A DNA stretch of 64,000 nucleotides, from positions 45,270-109,269 of the forward strand of contig JABGUL010000042.1 in NCBI GenBank assembly GCA_018646605.1, written 5' to 3'. Shown in pieces: positions 47,513-56,399 of the stretch. The notes beneath the pieces were generated by a model. That model searched no databases. It worked only from the letters and a program-made list of their open reading frames with translations, and had not been told where the DNA came from. This DNA comes from Flavobacteriaceae bacterium. GTDB lineage: Bacteria > Bacteroidota > Bacteroidia > Flavobacteriales > Flavobacteriaceae. Position 1 is the first letter of the stretch, and every line of letters starts with the position of its first letter. Made by a program: the position numbers and the translations under genes.

Positions 47513-48063
47513 ACTAATAGTTTTTTCAGTTGTTCTCTTGCACGTGATAGTGTCGTGCGGCAATTGGCATTACTCCAATTCATAATTCCACTGATTTCCT
47601 GATGGTCATACCCCTCGAGGTAATAGAGTTTTAAAATGATTTGATAACGGTCGTTTAATTTATTGAGGGCTTCCTCTAGTTTTCCTTTTTCTAACTCGAA
47701 AGTGAATTCGTTATCTTCTTCTTCTTTTTCTTCTTGCTCGATACTTAGGCTAGGATTATTTTCAAGTTGTTCATCTCGAACAAAGCGTTTGTTTTTTTTA
47801 TAATAATTAATGCTTTTATGAACCACAATCTTATGAAGCCAACCTTCAAAGTTACCTTCCCCTTGGTATTGATCTAGTTCTTGAAAAGCACTAATAAAGC
47901 CTTCTTGAACCGCATCTAGTGCATCGTCTGTATTCTTTACAATCCGAAAGGCACTGTAGTAAAGTTTTTGGCTAAAACGTTGATAAAGTTCCATTTGTGC
48001 TTTTTGGTCCTGCTTTTTGCAAGCAAGAATAAGGGTGTTTATATGTTGTTGTTTATAATTCAA
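47509..48063 (-). CDS. ECF-type RNA polymerase sigma factor
   Basis: 184 aa. Region 2 (DAVQEGFISAFQELDQY, then the FEGWLHKIVVHKSINYYKK DNA-melting part) and region 4 (LNDRYQIILKLYYLEGYDHQEI with an HTH ending RTTLSRAREQLKK) are both complete. A Glu-rich linker separates them. It heads a sigma/anti-sigma-like/adhesin-like/GIN operon, with overlapping starts throughout. Such ECF groups are usually autoregulated; the upstream region shares a 187-bp gap with lon and has no clear TAnnTTTG element on this strand. Confidence 0.92.
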   Translation of the reverse strand: MNYKQQHINTLILACKKQDQKAQMELYQRFSQKLYYSAFRIVKNTDDALDAVQEGFISAFQELDQYQGEGNFEGWLHKIVVHKSINYYKKNKRFVRDEQLENNPSLSIEQEEKEEEDNEFTFELEKGKLEEALNKLNDRYQIILKLYYLEGYDHQEISGIMNWSNANCRTTLSRAREQLKKLLV

Positions 48064-48179
48064 ATTGCGACGTTCATCTGTATGAGAAAAAAAAAATTGA
48101 TATGTTACACTTTACTCAAAATATAATTCGTTGGCACAACTATTGCCTTTATTTAGATGCTGTTATTACCAGTGTTATA

Positions 48180-48199
48180 ATAAAGGTTAAAACCTTTAT
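48180..48199. promoter_or_regulatory. Perfect inverted repeat upstream of lon (9-2-9)
   Basis: ATAAAGGTT and AACCTTTAT are separated by AA. It lies 52 bp before the lon ATG in the divergent sigma-factor/lon gap. Its symmetry is that of a dimeric-repressor operator. It does not match the CIRCE element. Confidence 0.5.
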
Positions 48200-48250
48200 A
48201 GACCTACCTATTTCAGGATGTTAATGACATAATGACTTAAAAAAATATAA

Positions 48251-50710
48251 ATGGCGAAATCCTTTTTTAATGCTGTAGACAACTTGTCACTGCAAGATAT
48301 AGAATCCGAAGCGGATTTAATCCCTTTAATGTCAACTGAAGATGAAGAAGCGTTAGAAAACGAAGCTTTACCTGAAGTTGTTCCTATCCTTCCACTAAGG
48401 AATACAGTTCTTTTTCCAGGTGTTGTAATTCCGATTACCGCAGGGAGAGATAAATCCATTCAATTAATCAAAGAGGCCAACAAGGCGGACAAAATAATTG
48501 GGGTGGTTGCACAGCGAAATGAAAATGAAGAAAATCCGGGTGCTAAAGATGTTTTTACCTTAGGAACTGTTGCTCAAATTTTACGCGTTCTAAAAATGCC
48601 CGATGGGAATACCACCATTATTATCCAAGGCAAAAAGCGCTTTGAAATTGATGCAATTATAGAGGAAGAACCTTATTTAAAAGCTAAAATAAAATCAGTT
48701 GATGATCAAGTTCCGACTGGTGTTGATAAAGAATTTAATGCAACGATTGATTCGATAAAAGATTTAGCGCTTCAAATTATTCAGGAGAATCCTAACATTC
48801 CTTCAGAAGCATCCTTTGCAATTAAAAATATTCAAACACCTTCTTTTCTGATTAATTTTGTTGCCTCTAACATGAATGTATCGGTAAAGCAAAAGCAAAG
48901 CATTTTATCCGAAGTAAGTTTACATCAACGTGCATTGATGTGTTTAAAACACATGAATGAGGAGTATCAGAAACTAGCTCTCAAAAACGATATTCAATCA
49001 AGAGTTCGCTCTGAGATGGATACACAGCAGCGTGAATATTACTTGCACCAACAAATGAAGACCATTCAAGAAGAATTGGGAGGAGTTTCCTATGAGGAAG
49101 AGGTTGATGAAATGAAAGCTCGTGCAAGTGCTAAATTATGGACGGAAGAAATAGGAAAGTATTTTGACAAAGAGTTGTTGAAAATGCAACGCATGAATCC
49201 TCAAGTAGCTGAATATTCAATTCAGCGAAACTATTTGGATTTGTTTTTAGATTTACCATGGAATGAATTTTCTGAAGATAATTTTGATCTTAAACGTGCT
49301 CAGAGAATACTAGATCGGGATCATTTTGGTTTGGAAGAGGTTAAAAAGCGTGTGATTGAATATTTAGCCGTTTTGAAACTGCGTAATGACATGAAGTCTC
49401 CTATTTTGTGTCTGTATGGACCTCCAGGGGTTGGAAAAACTTCTCTTGGAAAATCTATTGCTGAAGCGTTGGGAAGAGAGTATGTTAGGATTTCATTAGG
49501 TGGTATGCGTGATGAAGCTGAAATACGAGGACATCGAAAGACTTATATAGGAGCATTGCCAGGGAGAATTATTCAAAGTTTAAAAAAGGCAGGAACTTCA
49601 AATCCTGTTTTCGTTCTAGATGAAATAGACAAATTATCTAACAGTGCTCAAGGAGATCCAGCATCTGCACTTTTAGAAGTGTTGGATCCAGAGCAGAATG
49701 AGTCGTTTTATGATAATTTTCTTGAAATGGGGTATGACCTATCTAAGGTTTTATTTGTCGCTACAGCCAACAGCCTTGGTCCCATTCATCCGGCTTTAAG
49801 GGATCGAATGGAGATTATTAATGTTAGTGGTTATACTCAAGAAGAAAAAACCGGTATTGCTCAAAAGTTCTTATTGCCAAAACAGCTTAAGGAACATGGG
49901 ATGAATAAAAAACAGTTATCTCTTAAAAAGCCTGTACTTGACAAAATAGTAGAAAGCTATACTAGAGAATCTGGGGTGAGAGGATTGGAAAAGCAAGTTG
50001 CGAAAGCTGTACGTTATGCAGCAAAATCTATAGCCATGGAAGAGGAGTATAAAATTTCTCCTGATGTTTCTGATTTGACAACCATTTTAGGTCCAGCAAA
50101 AGTACATCGTGATTTGTATGAAAACAATCATGTTGCCGGAGTGGTTACTGGATTAGCTTGGACTTCAGTGGGTGGAGATATCTTGTTTATAGAGTCAGCC
50201 ATTTCACAAGGAAAAGGAGGATTGACTATTACAGGAAACCTCGGAAAAATAATGAAGGAATCTGCTACCATTGCGATGGAATACATTAAAGCGAATGCAG
50301 AAATAATGGGACTTGCTGCTTTTAAGTTTGATAAATATAGTATTCATATTCATGTTCCAGAAGGGGCTACACCTAAGGATGGACCAAGTGCAGGAATTAC
50401 AATGTTAACGTCATTAGTTTCTTTATTTACCCAAAAACGGGTTAAAAAGCATTTGGCCATGACAGGAGAGATTACTCTTCGAGGAAAAGTGTTGCCTGTA
50501 GGAGGTATTAAAGAAAAAATTCTAGCAGCAAAACGCTCTAAAATAAAGGAAATTATTCTTTGTGAGGATAACAGAAAAGATATTGAAGATATCAACCCTA
50601 ATTATTTAAAAGGCCTTCAATTTCATTATGTAAGAGAAATGCATGAAGTTTTATCTCATGCAATTACTTCTCAAAATGTAGTAAATGCAAAGAACCTGAG
50701 TGCATCTTAA
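48251..50710 (+). CDS. lon: ATP-dependent protease Lon
   Basis: 819 aa. The N-terminal Lon substrate domain ([16 protein letters not shown]) is followed by coiled-coil helices, an AAA+ module with Walker [10 protein letters not shown] (~390-398) and [10 protein letters not shown], and a protease domain with Ser713 in KDGPSAGI and Lys756 in GGIKEK. It degrades misfolded and regulatory proteins in the cytoplasm. The cmk gene follows by 21 bp. A perfect inverted repeat upstream is a possible operator for its control. Confidence 0.97.
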   Translation: MAKSFFNAVDNLSLQDIESEADLIPLMSTEDEEALENEALPEVVPILPLRNTVLFPGVVIPITAGRDKSIQLIKEANKADKIIGVVAQRNENEENPGAKDVFTLGTVAQILRVLKMPDGNTTIIIQGKKRFEIDAIIEEEPYLKAKIKSVDDQVPTGVDKEFNATIDSIKDLALQIIQENPNIPSEASFAIKNIQTPSFLINFVASNMNVSVKQKQSILSEVSLHQRALMCLKHMNEEYQKLALKNDIQSRVRSEMDTQQREYYLHQQMKTIQEELGGVSYEEEVDEMKARASAKLWTEEIGKYFDKELLKMQRMNPQVAEYSIQRNYLDLFLDLPWNEFSEDNFDLKRAQRILDRDHFGLEEVKKRVIEYLAVLKLRNDMKSPILCLYGPPGVGKTSLGKSIAEALGREYVRISLGGMRDEAEIRGHRKTYIGALPGRIIQSLKKAGTSNPVFVLDEIDKLSNSAQGDPASALLEVLDPEQNESFYDNFLEMGYDLSKVLFVATANSLGPIHPALRDRMEIINVSGYTQEEKTGIAQKFLLPKQLKEHGMNKKQLSLKKPVLDKIVESYTRESGVRGLEKQVAKAVRYAAKSIAMEEEYKISPDVSDLTTILGPAKVHRDLYENNHVAGVVTGLAWTSVGGDILFIESAISQGKGGLTITGNLGKIMKESATIAMEYIKANAEIMGLAAFKFDKYSIHIHVPEGATPKDGPSAGITMLTSLVSLFTQKRVKKHLAMTGEITLRGKVLPVGGIKEKILAAKRSKIKEIILCEDNRKDIEDINPNYLKGLQFHYVREMHEVLSHAITSQNVVNAKNLSAS

Positions 50711-50731
50711 AGAAAAGTTTATTTTTATACC

Positions 50732-51409
50732 ATGAAGAAAATCATTATTGCAATTGATGGCTTTGCTGCAACAGGAAAAAGCACAGTAGCAAAAAAGATT
50801 GCTAATTCTTTAGGTTACGTTTATATTGATACTGGAGCCATGTACCGGAGTGTCACTTATTTTGGACAAAAACAAAATGATGGAGAGGGTATTGATGTAA
50901 TGCAATTGGTGGATTCTCTTTCACAATTAAAGATCCATTTTGAAAATAGTGAGCAAGGGCAACAAACATTTTTAAATGATGAAAATGTCACTGTTAAAAT
51001 TCGTGAAGCAAAAGTAAATAATGCTGTTAGCGACATTGCAAGTGTCAAAGAAATAAGAGATTTCTTGGTAACTCAACAGCGACAAATGGGTAAAGACAAA
51101 GGGATAGTTATGGATGGTAGAGACATTGGGACTGTTGTTTTTCCGGAAGCCGAAAGCAAATTTTTTCTTACTGCTTCACCAGAAATTAGGGCTAAGCGTC
51201 GCCATAAAGAGCAACTGGAGGCAGGAAACCTTGAACCCTATGAAGCTGTTTTAGAGAATGTTAAAGCAAGAGATCACCAAGATTCCACACGTCTTATAAA
51301 TCCATTGCGAAAAGCTGAGTCAGCCGTTGAGATAGAGGTAAGTAATCTTTCTATTGATGAGGTATATGAAAAAATGATGAATCAGATAAAGGGTGTAATC
51401 GGGGTGTAA
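50732..51409 (+). CDS. cmk: Cytidylate kinase
   Basis: 225 aa. The P-loop GFAATGKST (10-18) opens the NMP-kinase fold, followed by DTGAMYRSVTY and MDGRDIGTVVFPEAE, the CMP-binding hallmark. It phosphorylates CMP/dCMP in the cytoplasm. The order cmk-rpsA is conserved in many bacteria. It starts 21 bp after lon and may share its transcript. Confidence 0.95.
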   Translation: MKKIIIAIDGFAATGKSTVAKKIANSLGYVYIDTGAMYRSVTYFGQKQNDGEGIDVMQLVDSLSQLKIHFENSEQGQQTFLNDENVTVKIREAKVNNAVSDIASVKEIRDFLVTQQRQMGKDKGIVMDGRDIGTVVFPEAESKFFLTASPEIRAKRRHKEQLEAGNLEPYEAVLENVKARDHQDSTRLINPLRKAESAVEIEVSNLSIDEVYEKMMNQIKGVIGV

Positions 51410-51436
51410 TTTACCACAGAAAAAAACCATATAATG

Positions 51437-51467
51437 TTTGTTTATCAATTGATTAGAGCTATATTTG
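51437..51467 (+). promoter_or_regulatory. Promoter of rpsA (-33 and -7)
   Basis: TTTG (51437-51440), 19-bp spacer, TATATTTG (51460-51467) followed by CACG; strong consensus match. The inferred leader is ~105 nt long, unusually long for this window and a candidate site for S1 autoregulation. Confidence 0.65.
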
Positions 51468-51576
51468 CACGCTTTTAATTGGAAGGAAGAACCGAAAGCA
51501 ACAAAATTTTTTAGAAACAACTTCTGTATCTGCAACTAAGGTTTTCCCATATATAGAATACAAAAACCCATCGGAA

Positions 51577-53583
51577 ATGGCCAAAAAACCAACCGAAAAG
51601 GCTAAAGCCAAAAGCGCTGAGCCTACGAAAGCAGTTAAAGCTAAAAAAACAACTGCTAAAAAAACCACTACTAAAAAAAGCACAAAAAAAGAAGTAGCTC
51701 CTGAGGTTATAGAAACAGAATCTGTTCCTGTAGCTCAAGAAACTGCTGCTGTAGTTGAAGAAACAGCTCCTGTAGCTGAAGCAACTGTAGATGTAGCAGT
51801 AGTAGAAGAAGTAAAAGAACCTAAAGTTGATGTAAAAGCAGCTCAGGCTGAATTTTTAGATAGCTTTAACTGGCACAACTATCAAGAAGGAATTGATCTT
51901 ATTGAAGACAAGCAACTTGATGAATTTGAAAAATTAGTAAAAGAAAATTTCGTTGATACTTCTGATGAGGATGTGATTGAAGGAGAGGTGGTTTACATGA
52001 CTGAACGTGAAGCCATTATTGATATCAATGCAAAATCTGAAGGTGTTATATCTCTCAACGAGTTTCGTTATAACCCAGACCTAAAAGTAGGGGATAAGGT
52101 AGAAGTTATCGTTGACATTCGCGAAGACCGAACAGGTCAATTGGTTCTTTCTCACCGTAAGGCTCGTGTAATCAAGGCTTGGGATCGTGTAAACAATGCT
52201 CATGACAATGCTGAGATTGTAAGTGGTTTCGTAAAATGTAGAACCAAAGGAGGTATGATTGTCGATGTGTTTGGCATTGAAGCTTTCTTACCAGGATCTC
52301 AAATTGATGTTAAACCCATTCGTGATTACGATCAATATGTAAATAAAACAATGGAATTTAAAGTTGTGAAAATTAATCACGAATTTAAAAACGTTGTTGT
52401 TTCACATAAAGCTTTAATTGAAGCGGATATTGAAGAACAGAAAAAAGAGATTATTGGCCAACTAGAAAAAGGACAAGTATTAGAAGGTACTGTTAAAAAT
52501 ATTACTTCCTATGGTGTCTTTATCGATCTTGGAGGTGTGGATGGATTAATTCATATTACTGACCTTTCTTGGAGTCGTATTAATCACCCAAGTGAGATTT
52601 TAGAATTGGATCAAAAATTAAATGTTGTAATTCTTGATTTTGATGACAACAAGTCTCGTATTCAATTAGGATTAAAACAACTGAGTAAGCATCCATGGGA
52701 TGCGATTTCTGAAACACTTAAAGAAGGTGAAAAAGTTAAAGGTAAAGTAGTTGTTATAGCTGACTACGGTGCTTTTGTTGAAATCGAAGAAGGTGTTGAG
52801 GGATTAGTTCATGTTTCTGAAATGTCTTGGTCTACACATTTACGTTCTGCACAAGATTTCGTAAAAGTAGGTGATGAAGTAGAAGCAGTAATTTTATCTA
52901 TCGACCGTGAGTCAAGAAAGATGTCTCTTGGGATTAAGCAAATTACACCAGATCCATGGACAGATATTACTTCTAAATATCCAATTGGTTCAAAACATTC
53001 AGGTTTGGTAAGAAACTTCACCAATTTTGGAGTTTTTATTGAATTAGAAGAAGGAATTGACGGATTGGTTTATATTTCTGACTTGTCTTGGACTAAAAAG
53101 GTAAAGCACCCTTCTGAGGTTCTTGCTTTAGGAGACAAGATCGATGTAATTGTTCTCGAGTTAGATGTTGAGGGACGTAAATTAAGTTTAGGTCACAAAC
53201 AAACCAAAGATAATCCTTGGGATAAATACGAAAAGGAATTTGGTTTAGATTCTGAGCATACCGCAAAGATTACAGAAATGGTTGACAAAGGGGCTACGAT
53301 TCATTTTAATGAAGATATTATCGCTTTTGTACCTTCTCGTCACTTAGAAAAAGAAGATGGGTCTAAATTAGGTAAAGGAGATGAAGCCGTCTTTAAAATC
53401 ATTGAATTTAATAAAGAATTCAAAAGAGTTGTAGCTTCTCATACTGTTCTTTTCAAAGAACAAGAAGTTAAAAATCTAAAGCGTGCTTCAAAGAATGTAG
53501 CTGCTTCGAACTCTGAGAAAGCAACTCTTGGAGATTTGGATGCACTTGCAAATTTGAAAGAACAGATGGATAATGACAAATAA
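51577..53583 (+). CDS. rpsA: 30S ribosomal protein S1, six S1 domains with K/A/T-rich N-extension
   Basis: 668 aa against ~557 in E. coli. Residues 1-40 are Lys/Ala/Thr-rich, like histone H1 tails (KAVKAKKTTAKKTTTKK), and residues ~41-90 are Val/Glu/Ala-rich and acidic. Six S1 (OB) domains follow, for example VIEGEVVYMTEREAI, VLEGTVKNITSYGVFIDLGG, KVKGKVVVIADYGAFVEI and KHSGLVRNFTNFGVFIELEE. S1 binds mRNA on the 30S subunit and is important where Shine-Dalgarno signals are rare, as in Bacteroidota. It has its own promoter and a strong terminator. Confidence 0.96.
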   Translation: MAKKPTEKAKAKSAEPTKAVKAKKTTAKKTTTKKSTKKEVAPEVIETESVPVAQETAAVVEETAPVAEATVDVAVVEEVKEPKVDVKAAQAEFLDSFNWHNYQEGIDLIEDKQLDEFEKLVKENFVDTSDEDVIEGEVVYMTEREAIIDINAKSEGVISLNEFRYNPDLKVGDKVEVIVDIREDRTGQLVLSHRKARVIKAWDRVNNAHDNAEIVSGFVKCRTKGGMIVDVFGIEAFLPGSQIDVKPIRDYDQYVNKTMEFKVVKINHEFKNVVVSHKALIEADIEEQKKEIIGQLEKGQVLEGTVKNITSYGVFIDLGGVDGLIHITDLSWSRINHPSEILELDQKLNVVILDFDDNKSRIQLGLKQLSKHPWDAISETLKEGEKVKGKVVVIADYGAFVEIEEGVEGLVHVSEMSWSTHLRSAQDFVKVGDEVEAVILSIDRESRKMSLGIKQITPDPWTDITSKYPIGSKHSGLVRNFTNFGVFIELEEGIDGLVYISDLSWTKKVKHPSEVLALGDKIDVIVLELDVEGRKLSLGHKQTKDNPWDKYEKEFGLDSEHTAKITEMVDKGATIHFNEDIIAFVPSRHLEKEDGSKLGKGDEAVFKIIEFNKEFKRVVASHTVLFKEQEVKNLKRASKNVAASNSEKATLGDLDALANLKEQMDNDK

Positions 53584-53606
53584 TTATCCTTTGTAATATA
53601 TTTTCA

Positions 53607-53634
53607 AAAACCCTCCATTAGGAGGGTTTTTTTT
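53607..53634 (+). terminator. Intrinsic terminator after rpsA
   Basis: AAAACCCTCC (53607-53616), loop ATTA, GGAGGGTTTT (53621-53630) and a T tail. Confidence 0.92.
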
Positions 53635-53650
53635 ATACTCAATAAAATAA

Positions 53651-53658
53651 TACTTTTG
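53651..53658 (+). promoter_or_regulatory. -7 promoter element for pyrR
   Basis: TACTTTTG matches TAnnTTTG and ends 15 bp before the pyrR ATG. There is no room for a PyrR attenuator between promoter and start. Confidence 0.5.
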
Positions 53659-53673
53659 TAAAATATTCCAATT

Positions 53674-54216
53674 ATGACACCTAAAGTCCTTCTTAGCGAA
53701 AAAAGGGTAAACATTATGCTAAATAGGCTTTGTTGTCAATTGATTGAGCGCCATGGGGATTTTTCTAATACTGTTTTGGTTGGCCTTCAACCTCGAGGTG
53801 TTTTACTTCTAGATCAACTTATTCTCCTTCTTAATGAAAATGGTGTCTCCTCCATTCAAAAAGGAAAATTAGATACTACCTTTTTTAGAGATGATTTTAG
53901 AAGAAGTGAAGTTCCTCATAATGCAAAAGCAACAGAGATGGAAGTTAGCATAGAAGGAAAAAATGTTGTCTTAATTGATGATGTTTTATTTACGGGAAGA
54001 AGTATACGATCAGCGCTTACAGCCATTGATAGTTATGGGCGTCCAGAATCAATAGAATTATTGGTTTTGGTTGATCGTCGTTTTAGCCGCCACTTACCCA
54101 TTCAGCCGGATTATTTAGGTGCACAGATTGATGCACTACAGGGAGATAAAGTTAAAGTTGTTTGGTCAGAGGGTACAGCAAACAATATTGTTTATTTAGA
54201 AAAGCAAAACCAATGA
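53674..54216 (+). CDS. pyrR: PyrR: pyrimidine regulator / uracil phosphoribosyltransferase
   Basis: 180 aa. The PRPP-binding loop VVLIDDVLFTGRSIRSAL is the PRTase signature, and LVGLQPRGVLL is the N-terminal partner motif. In other bacteria PyrR binds pyr mRNA and also has uracil phosphoribosyltransferase activity. It is directly followed by pyrB with a 4-bp ATGA overlap. No attenuator hairpin precedes pyrR or pyrB, so the RNA-binding role is not obvious here. Confidence 0.93.
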   Translation: MTPKVLLSEKRVNIMLNRLCCQLIERHGDFSNTVLVGLQPRGVLLLDQLILLLNENGVSSIQKGKLDTTFFRDDFRRSEVPHNAKATEMEVSIEGKNVVLIDDVLFTGRSIRSALTAIDSYGRPESIELLVLVDRRFSRHLPIQPDYLGAQIDALQGDKVKVVWSEGTANNIVYLEKQNQ

Positions 54217-55151
54217 AAACATTAAGTGTTTCTCATCTTTTAGGAATAAAATATCTCAAGCCAGAGGATTTACACTTAATTTTTGAAACTGCTACCCATT
54301 TTAAAGAGGTTATCAACCGACCGATTAAAAAAGTTCCAAGCCTGCGCGATATAACCATAGCGAACTTATTTTTTGAGAATAGTACACGAACAAAACTATC
54401 TTTTGAATTAGCAGAGAAACGACTAAGCGCAGACGTACTCAATTTTTCTGCAGCACAGTCTTCGGTAAAAAAAGGGGAAACCTTAGTAGATACAGTCAAC
54501 AATATATTGGCAATGAAAGTGGATATGATTGTATTAAGACATCCCCATCCAGGAGCGGCTCATTTTTTATCCCAAAATGTGAATTCATGTATTATCAATG
54601 CAGGTGATGGCACCCATGAGCATCCGTCTCAAGCTTTGCTTGACGCATTTTCACTACAAGAAAAACTGGGAGACCTACGGGGAAGACGTATTGCTATAGT
54701 GGGTGATATTCTTCACTCAAGAGTTGCTTTATCAAACATTTATGCTTTAAAAATGTTGGGAGCTGAGGTACGTCTATGTGCACCAAAATCTTTACTTCCT
54801 AAGCATATTGAATCCCTAGGTGTAAGTGTTTCATCAGAATTAATGGAAGTTTTGAATTGGTGTGATGCTGCAAATATGCTTCGAGTTCAGAACGAACGCA
54901 TGGAGTTAAGTTATTTTCCAACAATACGCGAGTATAGTCAGCGTTTTGGACTCACAGGGGAGCGCTTAAAACAATTGCGAAAAGAGATTGTAGTTCTTCA
55001 TCCAGGACCAATCAATAGAGGAGTTGAGATTACAAGTGATGTTGCCGATTCTGATCAGGCAATAATTTTAGATCAAGTGGAAAATGGAGTGGCTATTCGT
55101 ATGGCAATAATTTATCTTTTGGCTTCAAAAATGAATATTCCTTTGAAATGA
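54213..55151 (+). CDS. pyrB: Aspartate carbamoyltransferase catalytic subunit
   Basis: 312 aa from the ATG at 54213, which overlaps the pyrR stop (ATGA). An in-frame start inside pyrR is less likely. The carbamoyl-phosphate loop STRT (57-60) is preceded by FFEN, followed by the GDGTHEHPSQALLDAF motif and the HPGPINRGVEI loop. It carries out the committed step of pyrimidine synthesis. No pyrI is adjacent, and the length is that of the unregulated catalytic subunit. Its stop overlaps the next gene (ATGA). Confidence 0.96.
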   Translation: MKTLSVSHLLGIKYLKPEDLHLIFETATHFKEVINRPIKKVPSLRDITIANLFFENSTRTKLSFELAEKRLSADVLNFSAAQSSVKKGETLVDTVNNILAMKVDMIVLRHPHPGAAHFLSQNVNSCIINAGDGTHEHPSQALLDAFSLQEKLGDLRGRRIAIVGDILHSRVALSNIYALKMLGAEVRLCAPKSLLPKHIESLGVSVSSELMEVLNWCDAANMLRVQNERMELSYFPTIREYSQRFGLTGERLKQLRKEIVVLHPGPINRGVEITSDVADSDQAIILDQVENGVAIRMAIIYLLASKMNIPLK

Positions 55152-55462
55152 TACAATGGGAAGAAAATAACTTAGCCTACCTCGCGAGTGAGGATTTTAT
55201 TGGAAATAATGAAGTACTCTTTTCCTTCTTTAAAGAAAAAGAAGGCTTTGATTTAATTTTAGATTGTAATACGATTCTTCCCAATACATCAGATTTGATG
55301 GAGATTTTTAACCATCAGCAAAAAGTGGGTTATTGCTTTGTGCTAATTCTTTCCCCAGAACAACCCCATAATTTTCCATCAGAATGGATTATAGTTCCTA
55401 CAAAAACAGAGGCATTGGATTTCATTTCCTTTGAACAAATGCAACGCGATTTAGGCTTTTAA
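55148..55462 (+). CDS. Small protein of unknown function between pyrB and rnz
   Basis: 104 aa. The start overlaps the pyrB stop by 4 bp (ATGA) and rnz starts 3 bp after its stop, so it is translationally embedded in the operon. The sequence is acidic and alternates strands and helices (FDLILDCNTI, GYCFVLILSPEQ, FISFEQMQRDLGF), a pattern that could fit a small alpha/beta domain. I do not recognise a domain with confidence. Confidence 0.75.
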   Translation: MIQWEENNLAYLASEDFIGNNEVLFSFFKEKEGFDLILDCNTILPNTSDLMEIFNHQQKVGYCFVLILSPEQPHNFPSEWIIVPTKTEALDFISFEQMQRDLGF

Positions 55463-55465
55463 ATA

Positions 55466-56371
55466 ATGAAATTAACCATATTAGGCTGTCATTCAGCAAC
55501 ACCAAGAGAAAATAAACACACCACCTCACAATTATTAGAAGTAGGCGGGAATTTATTTTTAATTGATTGTGGAGAGGGAACTCAAATTCAATTACGTAAA
55601 ATAAAAGTAAAGTTTTCGCGTATACAGCATATATTCATTTCTCATCTCCATGGGGATCATTTTTACGGACTTATTGGATTAATAAGCACTTTTAGGTTAT
55701 TAGGAAGAACAGCGATGCTCCATATCTATGGCCCTAAAGGGATAAAGGAAATTATTACATTGCAATTGAAACTGGCAAAGTCTTGGACCGATTATCCACT
55801 TCATTTTCATGAATTAGAACAGGATTCTAGTCAGGTTGTTTTTGAGGATGAAACAGTGCGGGTTGAAACATTACCCTTAGATCATAGAATCTATACTAAT
55901 GGATTTTTATTTACAACACAAGCTAGTAAACGTAAAATGAATGTAGACGCGATTAAGGACTTTGATCTTCTTCCTTTCCATTTTAAACAACTACAGCAAG
56001 GAGCTGATGTTACCCTAGAGGATGGTCGCATCCTAGAAAATGAGGTGTATACACTACCTCCTAGTAAATCTAAAAAATATGCTTATTGTAGTGATACTGC
56101 TTATTTTGAACCATTAGTTCCCGGAATTAAAGAAGTTGATTTGTTGTATCATGAAGCAACTTTTTTAGAAAAAAACAGCGATCTAGCTGCAAACACGAAA
56201 CACAGTACAGCCAAACAGGCTGCTCAAATTGCAAAAATGGCAAATGTCAAGCAATTGATGCTTGGGCATTTTTCTAACCGATATCCAAACAAGGAAGATT
56301 TTATTACTGAGGCCTCTGACACTTTTCAAAATGTTATTTTAGCGGAAGACCTTAAAACTTTTAACATATAA
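55466..56371 (+). CDS. rnz: Ribonuclease Z (tRNA 3' endonuclease)
   Basis: 301 aa. It has a metallo-beta-lactamase fold with SHLHGDH at 59-65 (zinc ligands), AYCSDTAYFEP, LLYHEATF and a terminal MLGHFSNRY. Together these are the RNase Z/ElaC pattern, including the LPLDHRIYTNGF region. It cleaves tRNA precursors at the 3' end. This matters here because the tmRNA and tRNA-Glu in this window do not encode CCA, so 3' processing followed by CCA addition is expected. Confidence 0.94.
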   Translation: MKLTILGCHSATPRENKHTTSQLLEVGGNLFLIDCGEGTQIQLRKIKVKFSRIQHIFISHLHGDHFYGLIGLISTFRLLGRTAMLHIYGPKGIKEIITLQLKLAKSWTDYPLHFHELEQDSSQVVFEDETVRVETLPLDHRIYTNGFLFTTQASKRKMNVDAIKDFDLLPFHFKQLQQGADVTLEDGRILENEVYTLPPSKSKKYAYCSDTAYFEPLVPGIKEVDLLYHEATFLEKNSDLAANTKHSTAKQAAQIAKMANVKQLMLGHFSNRYPNKEDFITEASDTFQNVILAEDLKTFNI

Positions 56372-56384
56372 CACCAATGGTTTG

Positions 56385-56392
56385 TAACTTTG
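56385..56392 (+). promoter_or_regulatory. -7 promoter element immediately before pdxH
   Basis: TAACTTTG ends 7 nt before the pdxH ATG. With the rnpB-derived spacing, the leader would be ~3 nt. Confidence 0.4.
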
Positions 56393-56399
56393 TAAGCAA

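Noticed and set aside
54162..54212. Longer pyrB start inside pyrR
   Set aside because: The ATGA overlap at 54213 gives the family N-terminus; the 17-codon extension does not.
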